Source: Bin80 sp965220365 (GTDB lineage: Bacteria; Bacteroidota; Rhodothermia; Rhodothermales; Bin80). Taken from it: a stretch of 64,000 bases of DNA. Made by a program: the position numbers and the translations under genes. The stretch is from assembly GCA_965220365.1 (NCBI GenBank), contig OZ244823.1, positions 3,520,637-3,584,636 on the forward strand. The letters are read 5' to 3'. Positions 26,585 through 35,428 of the stretch are shown piece after piece; within the stretch, counting starts at the first letter, position 1, and each line of letters opens with the position of its first letter. The notes below the pieces were generated by a model. It ran no database searches. It worked only from the letters and a program-made list of their open reading frames with translations, and was not told the DNA's origin.

Positions 26585-29538
26585 CCACAACCACTGGAAC
26601 TCCCACACTGTAAGCAGATATAGCAAGCACCGCTGCGCACCGTAATTGCCCCACAGTCTGAACAAATTGGTGCGTCGTCCTGATTCTGATACGTACCGCT
26701 CTCAGCACCCACTGCTTCCGTAGCCCCAACCACTTCTGCCTTCTGAGGAGAACTCACCGGAACCGTCTCTGGTTGTGCCGCCAACTCTTTTACATCTTCT
26801 GCATCCCATTGTCCCTGTACATCTTCCTCGATATCCTGAACTGCATTTTTGATGACCTCCGGGATGACCGGCTTCTCCAAGAAGGAGAGTGACAAATATC
26901 GGAAGATATAATCCATGATAGACATCGCCATCGGGATCTTCCGATTATTCGTGTACCCACTCGGCTCAAAGCGCATGAAGCTGAACTTGGCGCATAAATC
27001 TTCCAGTGGGACCCCATACTGCAAAGCGATTGAGATACTCGTGGCAAAGGCATCCATCAACCCGGAAATCGTCGATCCTTCCTTCGCCATCCTGATGAAG
27101 ATTTCACCTGGCAGTTCTGTATCAGGATAGAGCCCTACATGCAGATACCCTTCGTGACCACTAACACTGAATTTATGTGTAAGGGCAGGTCGCTCATCAG
27201 GAAGACGCTTACGCGTCGACTTGTACATAACACGGGGGCTGACAATTTCCGCTTCCGCTGGCAATCCATCTCCCGAGGCCGCATTTTTCGTGTTGCCACC
27301 TTCGGATGTGGACAGAGGCTGGCTACGCTTGGAATTTTCGCGGTAGATAGCTAGTGCTTTCAAACCCAGGTGCCAGCCTTCCACATAAGCCTCCCCGATT
27401 TCCTCTGAAGTGACCTCCTCGGGCATATTCACCGTCTTGGAGATTGCACCGGACACAAACGGCTGGCAGGCTGCCATCATGCGGATATGCCCCATGAAGT
27501 GTACACTACGGGTCCCGTTAAAGGGCTTGAATGCACAATCGAAGACCGGCAGATCTGCTTCTTTCAGGTCTGGTGCCCCCTCAATTGTATCATGCTCATC
27601 GATATACGCAAGAATCTTCTCGATCTGCTCGTCATCGTACCCTAGGCGAGTAAGCGCCTCCGGGACGGTGCGGTTGACAATTTTGAGCGTACCATCCCCC
27701 TTACCTGCCAACAACTTGTATTTTACGAGTGCAATATCCGGTTCAATTCCGGTCGTATCACAATCCATCATGAAGGCAATCGTTCCTGTCGGAGCAAGCA
27801 CGGTTACCTGTGAATTGCGATAGCCATAACGCTCTCCGAGTGTAACCATTCGATCCAATGATTCCCCCGCAGCGCTCCGCAGATATTCAGGACAACTCTC
27901 ATCAATCTCATTTGCAGCATCGCGATGCATGCGCATCACGTTGAGCATGTTCTCACGATTCTCTTCATAGCCGGCAAAGGGACCGATCTTGGGATTGGCT
28001 GCAATCTCCGCACTCCGGGCGTACGCTTCTGCGTGTTCGATTGCCGTGATGGCACCAGCAACTGCACGCCCTTCATCACTGTCATAGGGGAGTCCCATGG
28101 CCATCAGGAGCGCCCCCAGATTGGCAAATCCGAGTCCCAGTGGACGGAAAAGATGACTGTTTCTGGCAATGCTTTCACTCGGATACCCCGCATTATCCAC
28201 AATAATCTCCATTGCAGTAATGTAGATCCGTACTGCAGCTCTGAAGCGCTCAACATCAAACGAACCATCCTCCTCTTGAAACTTGCGCAAGTTCAGGCTG
28301 GCCAGATTACACGCAGAATTATCCAGAAACATGTACTCAGAGCATGGATTGCTTGAGTTAATGGGACCGGTTGTTTTGCAGGTGTGCCATTTCTGGATGA
28401 TGTCTTCATACTGCACCCCCGGATCTCCGCAGATATAGGTTCCTTCGGCAATCTGATCAAGGAGCATGTTGGCATCAACCTGTCGGACAACGTCCCCTGT
28501 TGTGACTGTGCGGAGTGCAAACGGAGTCCCCGATTCCACCGCGTTCATAAACTCGTCATCCAGCCGCACCGACTGGTTCACATTCTGAAACGCTACCGAG
28601 CCGTATGCCGGACCATTAAATGATCCGTCGTACCCCTGCTCAATCAACGCCCAGGCCTTTTTTTCTTCCTCTTTTTTGGAGTTAATAAATTCCTCCACAT
28701 CTGGATGCCAGATCTTCAGCGTCTGCATGATTGCAGCTCGACGTGTCTTCCCGCCACTCTTGATGGTTCCCCCGGTTGCATCCTGCACGCGCATAAAACT
28801 CACCGGCCCACTGGGAATACCTCCCCCCGACAATTTTTCATGCGTTGACCGAAGTGTAGACCAATCTGCTCCTACCCCAGACCCAAACTTGAACAGACGT
28901 GCACTCTCACTCATCAATTTCCAGATATCATCAATCGAATCTTCCACGGAAATAATGAAACAGGCCGATCCCTGTGGATACTCGTAGGGATCTACGTCCA
29001 CGACCTCCTGCTTGTCCGCATTCCAGCCCCAAATCGTTCTGTCTCCAGAATCGCTCACTCCATAGCGATCATGCAGACCAACGTTGAACCACACCGGCGA
29101 ATTGAAGGCACCATACTGGTTCACACAAAGCCAGGTCAACTCGTCATGGAACCGATCTGCATCTTCCTGGGTGGCAAAATAGTCCTGCTTGTATCCCCAG
29201 TCCGAGATGGTACGCGTCACACGATGGATCAATTGACGCAAGGAATGCTCACGTCCTCCTTCATCCGGCTCCAGATGGATATTGGCCAGATCTCCATAGA
29301 AGTATTTTGAAGCGACTACATTCGTCGCCAGGGCACTCCAGTTTTTCGGGAATTCCACGCCTCTTTGTTCAAATACGGACTCCCCCTGAGGATTTTTGAT
29401 TGCAGCATCTCGCTTTTCCCATTCGAGCGAATCAAGTGCATTCTCCCCTTCGTTGGAGAAAACACGTTCAACAGACAATCCTTTCTGGAAAGTCGCAGAC
29501 GATGGCTTTGCAGCAGATTTGGTAGACGGGGACTTCAT
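26581..29538 (-). CDS. nrdJ: Adenosylcobalamin-dependent class II ribonucleotide reductase
   Basis: The 985-residue enzyme reduces ribonucleotides to deoxyribonucleotides with a B12-generated radical, without needing oxygen. Seen in order: an N-terminal segment with GVEFPKNWS and LANIHLEPDEGGREHSLRQL; the finger-loop region PCSEYMFLDNSACNLASLN (NPCSE at about 397-401, active-site Cys and Glu); ACQPFVSGAISKTVNMP; a TSCPD-type domain (about 775-880, GEIFIRMAKEGSTISGLMD); and a C-terminal zinc ribbon with CSDCG and CLQCG pairs. Length matches bacterial NrdJ. Two DnaA-box-like sites lie in its upstream region. Three overlapping downstream genes are unusual companions. Confidence 0.95.
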   Translation of the reverse strand: MKSPSTKSAAKPSSATFQKGLSVERVFSNEGENALDSLEWEKRDAAIKNPQGESVFEQRGVEFPKNWSALATNVVASKYFYGDLANIHLEPDEGGREHSLRQLIHRVTRTISDWGYKQDYFATQEDADRFHDELTWLCVNQYGAFNSPVWFNVGLHDRYGVSDSGDRTIWGWNADKQEVVDVDPYEYPQGSACFIISVEDSIDDIWKLMSESARLFKFGSGVGADWSTLRSTHEKLSGGGIPSGPVSFMRVQDATGGTIKSGGKTRRAAIMQTLKIWHPDVEEFINSKKEEEKKAWALIEQGYDGSFNGPAYGSVAFQNVNQSVRLDDEFMNAVESGTPFALRTVTTGDVVRQVDANMLLDQIAEGTYICGDPGVQYEDIIQKWHTCKTTGPINSSNPCSEYMFLDNSACNLASLNLRKFQEEDGSFDVERFRAAVRIYITAMEIIVDNAGYPSESIARNSHLFRPLGLGFANLGALLMAMGLPYDSDEGRAVAGAITAIEHAEAYARSAEIAANPKIGPFAGYEENRENMLNVMRMHRDAANEIDESCPEYLRSAAGESLDRMVTLGERYGYRNSQVTVLAPTGTIAFMMDCDTTGIEPDIALVKYKLLAGKGDGTLKIVNRTVPEALTRLGYDDEQIEKILAYIDEHDTIEGAPDLKEADLPVFDCAFKPFNGTRSVHFMGHIRMMAACQPFVSGAISKTVNMPEEVTSEEIGEAYVEGWHLGLKALAIYRENSKRSQPLSTSEGGNTKNAASGDGLPAEAEIVSPRVMYKSTRKRLPDERPALTHKFSVSGHEGYLHVGLYPDTELPGEIFIRMAKEGSTISGLMDAFATSISIALQYGVPLEDLCAKFSFMRFEPSGYTNNRKIPMAMSIMDYIFRYLSLSFLEKPVIPEVIKNAVQDIEEDVQGQWDAEDVKELAAQPETVPVSSPQKAEVVGATEAVGAESGTYQNQDDAPICSDCGAITVRSGACYICLQCGSSSGCG

Positions 29539-29737
29539 GGCTAAAATTCAGGGGTTGATATATAAGTGCATGGCGATTAGGGGACAGTGCCCCAATGTGC
29601 TACAACATAAGGAAAAAAAGTATAAATGTCATTAATATTTATGTTCCGATTCAGACAAAAAATTTTATTCTGTTCGTTTTATGGGGAATTCTGCCGTTTT
29701 CGAAGAATCTAATGCCGTTATTTTAACTCACCTTGTC

Positions 29738-29746
29738 CTATCCACA
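29738..29746 (+). promoter_or_regulatory. DnaA-box-like site (one mismatch)
   Basis: CTATCCACA differs by one base from the consensus TTATCCACA. It lies about 200 bp upstream of nrdJ, with a second, perfect, oppositely oriented box 49 bp to its right. DnaA is known to control ribonucleotide reductase genes in E. coli; its role here is inference. Confidence 0.45.
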
Positions 29747-29794
29747 GGATTACACAAGATCACACAGAAAATTCACCAGAAACTCACCATTCGC

Positions 29795-29803
29795 TGTGGA
29801 TAA
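29795..29803 (-). promoter_or_regulatory. DnaA-box consensus site
   Basis: TGTGGATAA is the exact reverse complement of the DnaA consensus box. It lies between nrdJ and the 132-residue gene, 55 bp before the start of the latter. It could couple expression to replication initiation, or be chance. Confidence 0.5.
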
Positions 29804-29857
29804 AAAACGAACCCCGCCCCGTGTGCACGGGTAAAACCGCCTTCAACGGAGAAAAAA

Positions 29858-30256
29858 ATGGTCGATTTTGACGAACGAAGCGCCTATCCCAAACCTTTGG
29901 ATTTTGAGGTCATGCGCCCGGAATATGAAGAGGCTGAGGACGGGACCGTGATTGCTACAATCACGGTGAGCCCGTTTGAAGTGACGGGCTCCAGTGTCTC
30001 GGAGCCTGGAGCACGTCGGTCAGCAATTTATCAGGCACATAAGACGTATAAGACCTATCACCCCAACTACGAGGTCCCCAGTCCGTTTCCCGACGAGTTC
30101 AGAGATCAAGAAGGAATTCTCTGGAAGCGATTAAGTCCCATGGCACGCACGATGCTTGGGGACTACTCCTTTACGGATCCTGATGGAGAGGAAGACTATG
30201 CCAATATTGAGCAGATGCTAATCTGGGATGTGCGCCCCAACGCATCAGGCCAGTAG
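29858..30256 (+). CDS. Uncharacterised acidic 132-residue protein
   Basis: A GGAG motif seven bases before the ATG and good codon use support this gene. The protein is acidic, without signal peptide or membrane segment, and has segments VDFDERSAYPKPLDFEVMRP and KTYKTYHPNYEVPSPFPDE. I recognise no family. It is divergent from nrdJ and converges on cca with a 12-bp overlap. Confidence 0.7.
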   Translation: MVDFDERSAYPKPLDFEVMRPEYEEAEDGTVIATITVSPFEVTGSSVSEPGARRSAIYQAHKTYKTYHPNYEVPSPFPDEFRDQEGILWKRLSPMARTMLGDYSFTDPDGEEDYANIEQMLIWDVRPNASGQ

Positions 30257-31831
30257 CCGCGCTTTCATAGACTCCAGGTGTTTCAAAGCCGCGTGGTAAT
30301 CCTCAGGGAGGTCACCGGTCATGATTTCCTGCTTCAGGGCGTAGGCCGCAGGCCGCTCACTCACACGCATGGACAACACTACCTCTTCATAGAGTTTCGC
30401 CCGGCGTAGTGCGTCATCCTTGATTTGCATCATCAATGCAAAAGCGGCATCATGTTCATTCGGGATTTTTCCATCCAAAATTGCTTCACGGACCGCATGC
30501 TTGACAATCCCGACCGCCACGCCGGCCCCGATCCCAATCACCTCCATTATCTCATCTCCGTCGAGCGGTGGTTGAAAATTCCGTAGTTGATCCTTTTCCT
30601 CTACCTCTTCAAACTTACGGACCACCGAATCAAATGCCCGCAGATAACGCCGTACACGTTGCGGATTGCGGGATGTAATATCTGCCCGAACCAGAATCAT
30701 CAGATCATCGATATCTTCATCGGCATCGAATAATAGTCGCCGGACTGCAGAATCTGTGACTTCATCATCTACAAGTGCAACTGGCCTGTGATGCAAAGCC
30801 ACCAGCTTTTTGACATACGCCATACGCTCATCTGTCGGCAGACGCAGCTTCCTGAAAAGCTTTGGCACCATTCTCGACCCACGATCTTCATGACCATGAA
30901 ATGTCCAGCCACTTCCAGGGGTGAAACGCTTGGTTTGTGGTTTCCCCACGTCATGTAACAGTGCTGCCCAGCGTAACCAATACCGGTCCGATGGAGCCGT
31001 TGCAACAACATTATCTACCACTTGCAACGTATGATAAAAATTGTCCTTATGGCATTGCCCTGCTACCGTATCAACACCTCTGAGTGCACTGAGCTCTGGA
31101 AAAAATTTCCGTAAGAGTCTTGTTTCTTCCAAGATTTTCAAGCCCGTGGAGGGTTCGGGACTAGCCATAATTTTGTGCAACTCATCAGTGATCCTTTCCT
31201 GGCTCACAATTTCGAGACGTTCCGCTTCCTGCCTCATCCCTTTTCGCGTCTCTTGATCAATATAAAAATTCAGTTGAGTCGCAAACCGAGCAGCCCGAAT
31301 CATCCGCAGCGGATCATCTGCAAACGTGACCCTTGGCGGTCTGGGGGTTCGGAGCCTTCCTGCATCCAGATCTATCAGTCCGCCAAACGGATCCAGAAGC
31401 TCCCCGAATGACGGCTCCCCGGCAAGGCTAATGGCCAACGCATTCACCGTGAAATCCCGACGAAGCAGATCATCTTCAAGCGTGCCATCCTCTACAATGG
31501 GCTTGCGAGAATCTTTTCGGTAACTCTCACGCCGCGCAGCTACAAACTCCAGAACTATATCTTTCACTCGAACTGCAGCCGTTCCAAATTTCGGATACAC
31601 ATGAGCGACAGTGCCGTCCAGGCGAGTACTTACCGCACGGGCTAACTGAATCCCGGATCCCTGCCCCAGCGTCACAAAATCTATATCTGTTGTTGGACGC
31701 CCAAGAATTGCATCGCGAACAAACCCTCCAACGGCATAGACCTCCAATTTCTGGCTTCTGGCTTCCTCCTTCACTGCTCTGAGCAATTCGTACTGGGGCA
31801 ATGTACACAGTAATTCACACAGGTTATTCAT
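30245..31831 (-). CDS. cca: CCA-adding tRNA nucleotidyltransferase with HD domain
   Basis: The 528-residue class II nucleotidyltransferase adds or repairs the 3' CCA end of tRNA. The catalytic head is at the N-terminus: VGGFVRD (34-40) and the DxD pair TTDIDF (D49, D51), followed by RRDFTVNALAIS and RMIRAARFA. A C-terminal HD phosphohydrolase domain follows (LLHDVGKPQTKRF, FHGHEDRGSRM, LVALHHRP), giving a longer version than E. coli Cca. The ATG at 31831 is chosen because a GGGGG stretch precedes it; a TTG eight codons upstream also opens the frame. Confidence 0.93.
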   Translation of the reverse strand: MNNLCELLCTLPQYELLRAVKEEARSQKLEVYAVGGFVRDAILGRPTTDIDFVTLGQGSGIQLARAVSTRLDGTVAHVYPKFGTAAVRVKDIVLEFVAARRESYRKDSRKPIVEDGTLEDDLLRRDFTVNALAISLAGEPSFGELLDPFGGLIDLDAGRLRTPRPPRVTFADDPLRMIRAARFATQLNFYIDQETRKGMRQEAERLEIVSQERITDELHKIMASPEPSTGLKILEETRLLRKFFPELSALRGVDTVAGQCHKDNFYHTLQVVDNVVATAPSDRYWLRWAALLHDVGKPQTKRFTPGSGWTFHGHEDRGSRMVPKLFRKLRLPTDERMAYVKKLVALHHRPVALVDDEVTDSAVRRLLFDADEDIDDLMILVRADITSRNPQRVRRYLRAFDSVVRKFEEVEEKDQLRNFQPPLDGDEIMEVIGIGAGVAVGIVKHAVREAILDGKIPNEHDAAFALMMQIKDDALRRAKLYEEVVLSMRVSERPAAYALKQEIMTGDLPEDYHAALKHLESMKARLLA

Positions 31832-32116
31832 AATACCCCCAATCCTGGAGGGCAAAATTAGCCAACTTCCAGATTGAACGCTCCTATCGTCAGATCAATC
31901 CACAAGATGTACTCCAGAGAAAGCCAAGCGATATGCCGCGAGAAACTCAGACCTTTGCCCCGAAAAGAATTGATTTCCGACTACAATAGAACCCGGCTTG
32001 CATTCATTGCAAGCCGACGCTGGATGGTAGAATGAGCACAATCTACCATGAAATTCAAACGCATCAGCAACCAATACCTGCCCCCTCCCTCCTCAAGATT
32101 GAAAAATGGCCTGACG
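31832..32116. other. Intergenic with hairpins between the cellulase and cca genes
   Basis: Downstream of the leftward GH5 gene, before cca, is a perfect hairpin: 9-bp arms at 31994-32002 and 32008-32016 with a 5-base loop. A weaker TGGTAG/CTACCA pair lies beside it. Without a T-tract on the minus strand it is only a possible terminator. No gene is seen. Confidence 0.35.
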
Positions 32117-34756
32117 CTATCTACCTCCGACGACCAGTGGTTGCGTAAATGTCTGAGGATCTTGAGATCCTGTGAGTTGTAATCGCAGGATATATACTCC
32201 CGGTGCTAAATCCGGTACCAGCGAAAACTCATGTCTCCCCGCACCATAAGATGCCTTTTCTGACTCAAATACCTGACGCCCCAGCACATCGTATAACACC
32301 GCAGAAACGGATACCAACTCTGGGGTAGAGAACGATATATTGACCTCCTCTGTGAATGGATTCGGGTAGGTCGCGAGCAGTTCCGATTCAATGAGTGTGC
32401 GTTCGGTCTCCACATTGACCGGAGACACCCGATGGAATGTCATTCGATTGAGATTCACTTCCCGGTCTGCAAAAGTTACTCGAAGGACGCGTCCACTGCC
32501 AGCCTTTAATTCAGGCGTACGCACCTGCCGGGTCACCCAGTTCTGCCAACCTCCGGTGTTACCGACTTCAATCTCCCCAATCCGCTCGCCATCCATCGAA
32601 AAGATTATATCTGCCCCGGTTCGGTCACCACCGCTTTCACTTGCACCCCGAACATCAATTTCGTAGACCGCATCCTCCAGAATGTCAACGGTGTACTCCA
32701 ACCATTCAAAGCGCTCGGTCCACCCGACATTGTATTTGAATCCTTCGGGATCCATTGAGATCTCAATATCTACACCGTCATTGCGATAGTTTCTGCCATT
32801 GTTCCCTCCTCCGGGGCTTCCCGTAGTAGCCCAATAGTCCGTGTCGTTATACGCAATTCCTTGATTGCCCAGATCGTAGTCGGCTGCATTGACAATACCC
32901 GGGAGTTCATGCTTCTTGAAGGGTTTTTGCTTCGTTCCGAACTCAGGATCAAAGAAGGCGGCCAAGAGACCACGATTGACTCTGGCAGAATCAAGTTCCA
33001 GATTCTGAGCCATCGCCAAAAGGCCCCGAGCTGCCGCTTCTCCAGAAGGTTTAGTTCCCTGCCCACGCCAATACTCAATTACAGCCTCGTAGCCCGGTGC
33101 AAACGGCGAGCTGAGTGGACTGGTTGTCGTCTCAATTTTCTTGTGCGTCCACCAGTTGATTCCAATCCCATGTTCCTCTACCACCCTTGTCAGGGTATAA
33201 AACCAGGCATTGGAATTCTCACCTGTCTCTCCCAAATAGAGGGGGACCTGATCTTCACTCCTCATATTAAGCAGGTACTGGATCGCACCCTGATCCACCC
33301 CCTTCCAATAATGATGGAACGCATAGACAATGTTGTCCTTGTGATTTTGAATATTCCGCAGATGTTCGTCAAACGATGTAGCCCAGTAGTTTCCTTCCAG
33401 AAAGAATAGATGATTGGGGGAAATCGGCTGGACTGCGTTAATGATTCTGGTATACAGGTCTGCTAAATCCGATGCGATGTCGTCAGGTACCACCGGCTCA
33501 TTGATCAGATCATACCCCATAATGATGGGATCATCGTTGTAGCGTCTAGCGATTTCACGCCAGATCTTGATGGTTTGTGGCCAGTACTTGTCGGGTTCTG
33601 TCCAAAGCCGGGCTTCCCCATCACTGTCTGCAATCCCTCCCTCACTCTGCGCTCCTGGAGCCGCATGCATATCAAGAAGGACTGCAAGGTCATTCTTCCT
33701 GCACCATTCAAGAAATGTATCCAATAGCTCAAAGCCGTCCTCATCCCACTCGTCCATCTCAGGGTTATAAAACAGGCGATAATGGAAGGGGAGTCGAATA
33801 TGATCAAACCCCCAGTTCTTGATTGCTTCTATATCCTTTTCCTGCACGTACTTCTCCGTGAATAGCTCAAAGAACCTCTCTGTGTTCGCCTCACCAACGA
33901 GATCAACCATCTGATTCCGTATCCCGGTAGGCCCATCTGTTCCTGGCGTTGAGATATGCAGCATATAGCCTTCCGGGAGTAGCCATCCTCCCAGTCCCAT
34001 CCCTTTCATAACAATCGGTTGACCGCTTCCATCCAGAATCTCGGTTCCATCGACACTGAAATAGCCGTCCGAAGGAAGCCGAACTGTTTGTAACGCAAAG
34101 CGAAACGTTCCGATTGGTCTGACCTCTCCGTCAACCAAAAATGGAGATTCCGTGATGCGCCTGATATTCTCCCGTGGATTCGTGGCCTGATTCGGTGAGG
34201 TATAATCAGATCCACTGTCTGTTCCTGCATCATAAACAAATAAGTCTACCTCAAGCGTGTCAATCCAGTTCATATCCTCATCCAGCAGGTTCAATCCTGA
34301 CACACCAACAAACCAGTCTGGGCTGGGCGCCAACATGGATGTGACAGTGACCAGATTCCACGGAGGTTGAATATCGAATGTTACTTTTGCAGAGGTCGGA
34401 GGACGGCCTAAACCACGTCCATCAATGGTCGCATCGGCGTTATCGTCCCCTTTGGCCTGGTTGATTTCACCTTGAAACACTCCCTTGGCTCCGAGCTCTG
34501 CCATTTGCTTGATTCCGTCACTGGCAACCACCCCCGTACTCCAAAACTGTACTGCATCATTATGGGTCGCCCCGATCATCCCAGAGAAATGGGGATTGGG
34601 TGGATAGTTCGTGGGATGCGTGTCAGCGGTCCATGTTGCTGTGAAGGTGAGCTCATAGGTAGCGGTACCTTGTGCCATCGCCATGGATGAGAATAAAAAA
34701 GCACCCACTATACAACAGGACAAGCATTTTTGAATCATGAACAAAGTTTTCCCCAT
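32117..34756 (-). CDS. Secreted Spondin_N / GH5 cellulase / CBM6-like protein with T9SS sorting domain
   Basis: About 879 residues from an ATG with a GGAG site six bases upstream (34756). Domains in order: a signal peptide (to about 30); a Spondin_N domain (about 32-215, NPHFSGMIGATHNDAVQFW, KQMAELGAKGVFQGEI); a GH5 endoglucanase-type barrel (about 235-590) with acid/base E420 in INEPVVP and nucleophile E510 in LGETGEN; a CBM6-like jelly roll (about 625-755, TERFEWLEYTVDI); and a C-terminal Por/T9SS sorting domain (TYPNPFTEEVNISF... GVYILRLQ). It should cleave beta-glucan outside the cell and be anchored or released by the type IX system. Spondin_N on a glycosidase is unusual. Confidence 0.87.
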   Translation of the reverse strand: MGKTLFMIQKCLSCCIVGAFLFSSMAMAQGTATYELTFTATWTADTHPTNYPPNPHFSGMIGATHNDAVQFWSTGVVASDGIKQMAELGAKGVFQGEINQAKGDDNADATIDGRGLGRPPTSAKVTFDIQPPWNLVTVTSMLAPSPDWFVGVSGLNLLDEDMNWIDTLEVDLFVYDAGTDSGSDYTSPNQATNPRENIRRITESPFLVDGEVRPIGTFRFALQTVRLPSDGYFSVDGTEILDGSGQPIVMKGMGLGGWLLPEGYMLHISTPGTDGPTGIRNQMVDLVGEANTERFFELFTEKYVQEKDIEAIKNWGFDHIRLPFHYRLFYNPEMDEWDEDGFELLDTFLEWCRKNDLAVLLDMHAAPGAQSEGGIADSDGEARLWTEPDKYWPQTIKIWREIARRYNDDPIIMGYDLINEPVVPDDIASDLADLYTRIINAVQPISPNHLFFLEGNYWATSFDEHLRNIQNHKDNIVYAFHHYWKGVDQGAIQYLLNMRSEDQVPLYLGETGENSNAWFYTLTRVVEEHGIGINWWTHKKIETTTSPLSSPFAPGYEAVIEYWRGQGTKPSGEAAARGLLAMAQNLELDSARVNRGLLAAFFDPEFGTKQKPFKKHELPGIVNAADYDLGNQGIAYNDTDYWATTGSPGGGNNGRNYRNDGVDIEISMDPEGFKYNVGWTERFEWLEYTVDILEDAVYEIDVRGASESGGDRTGADIIFSMDGERIGEIEVGNTGGWQNWVTRQVRTPELKAGSGRVLRVTFADREVNLNRMTFHRVSPVNVETERTLIESELLATYPNPFTEEVNISFSTPELVSVSAVLYDVLGRQVFESEKASYGAGRHEFSLVPDLAPGVYILRLQLTGSQDPQTFTQPLVVGGR

Positions 34757-35001
34757 TCCTAACTCCAGTTTTTTGTGGCACCACTCGAGACGATTGGTGC
34801 CCATTGGCGAGATTTATGCGCTATTACGGTCTGAAATATAACATTTTAGCCCCACTATTACTGTTACCCGGGAAAGCCGGGGCCAATACTTCCGCCCCCT
34901 ACATGGGGTGTCGGTTGGATGGGATGGATAGTTGTACTCCCATTGCAGGGATGTAGAAAACAGAAAATCTGAGCCTGCTCTGACCAAGACGATCCATCGA
35001 T
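34757..35001. other. Intergenic between two leftward genes
   Basis: The spacer carries the promoter of the cellulase gene and the end of the ferredoxin transcript. A GC-rich stretch (34868-34885) may fold, but I see no T-tract and no gene. Confidence 0.35.
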
Positions 35002-35373
35002 TTATGCCCCTTCCGGGGAATGTTTGATCCAGTCCGGTATAGGTGTGACAGTCTCTTCAGGAGGCGGCCCCGGATCCGACCATCCCATCTCCTCGACCAT
35101 CATTAATGGCTTGACGGTCATATCCTTCTCTACGAGGATTTGGCACGAGAGTCGAACCTCACCGAGTAATTCGCGCTCTACTAATTTGTCTTGCTCTGCC
35201 CGAGAAATGACCTCAGGCTCTCCCGCAATGAACTCTACACGACAGGTTGTACAACGTGCATAACCACCGCAGCGATGTCCAAGATTCACTCCATGTACCT
35301 GCAGCGTATTGACGAGCCGTTGCCCGTGCTCTACTTCAAATGTTCCATGTCCCGGGATTGTTATCTTTGGCAT
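35002..35373 (-). CDS. [2Fe-2S] ferredoxin
   Basis: The 123-residue protein is a plant/adrenodoxin-type ferredoxin. Cluster cysteines follow the C-x5-C-x2-C pattern (C35, C41, C44), with the fourth at C77 in RLSCQ. The ATG at 35373 (MPKITIPGHGTFEVEHG) is the natural start; an upstream in-frame extension to 35571 lies over the divergent serine-hydrolase gene and is implausible. It would carry electrons to an unidentified partner. It is divergent from the hydrolase gene with 55 bp between starts. Confidence 0.88.
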   Translation of the reverse strand: MPKITIPGHGTFEVEHGQRLVNTLQVHGVNLGHRCGGYARCTTCRVEFIAGEPEVISRAEQDKLVERELLGEVRLSCQILVEKDMTVKPLMMVEEMGWSDPGPPPEETVTPIPDWIKHSPEGA

Positions 35374-35428
35374 AATGTCTGAGTTTTTAACCGAATACAC
35401 CGAATATACTGCCACACTCTGATAAATC

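Larger units (their letters stand above)
29539..29857. promoter_or_regulatory. Divergent promoter region of nrdJ and the 132-residue gene
   Basis: This AT-rich 319-bp region separates two divergent genes. It contains two DnaA-box-like 9-mers (listed separately) and A/T runs around 29620-29670. I looked for a cobalamin riboswitch upstream of nrdJ and could not recognise its conserved B12 box, and I saw no clear NrdR box pair. Confidence 0.5.

Noticed and set aside
29700..29810. Replication origin
   Set aside because: Two DnaA-like boxes and AT-rich DNA are suggestive, but there is no box cluster, dnaA or dnaN nearby.
29539..29857. Cobalamin riboswitch upstream of nrdJ
   Set aside because: Expected for a B12-dependent enzyme in some bacteria, but I could not find its conserved box or pairing elements.
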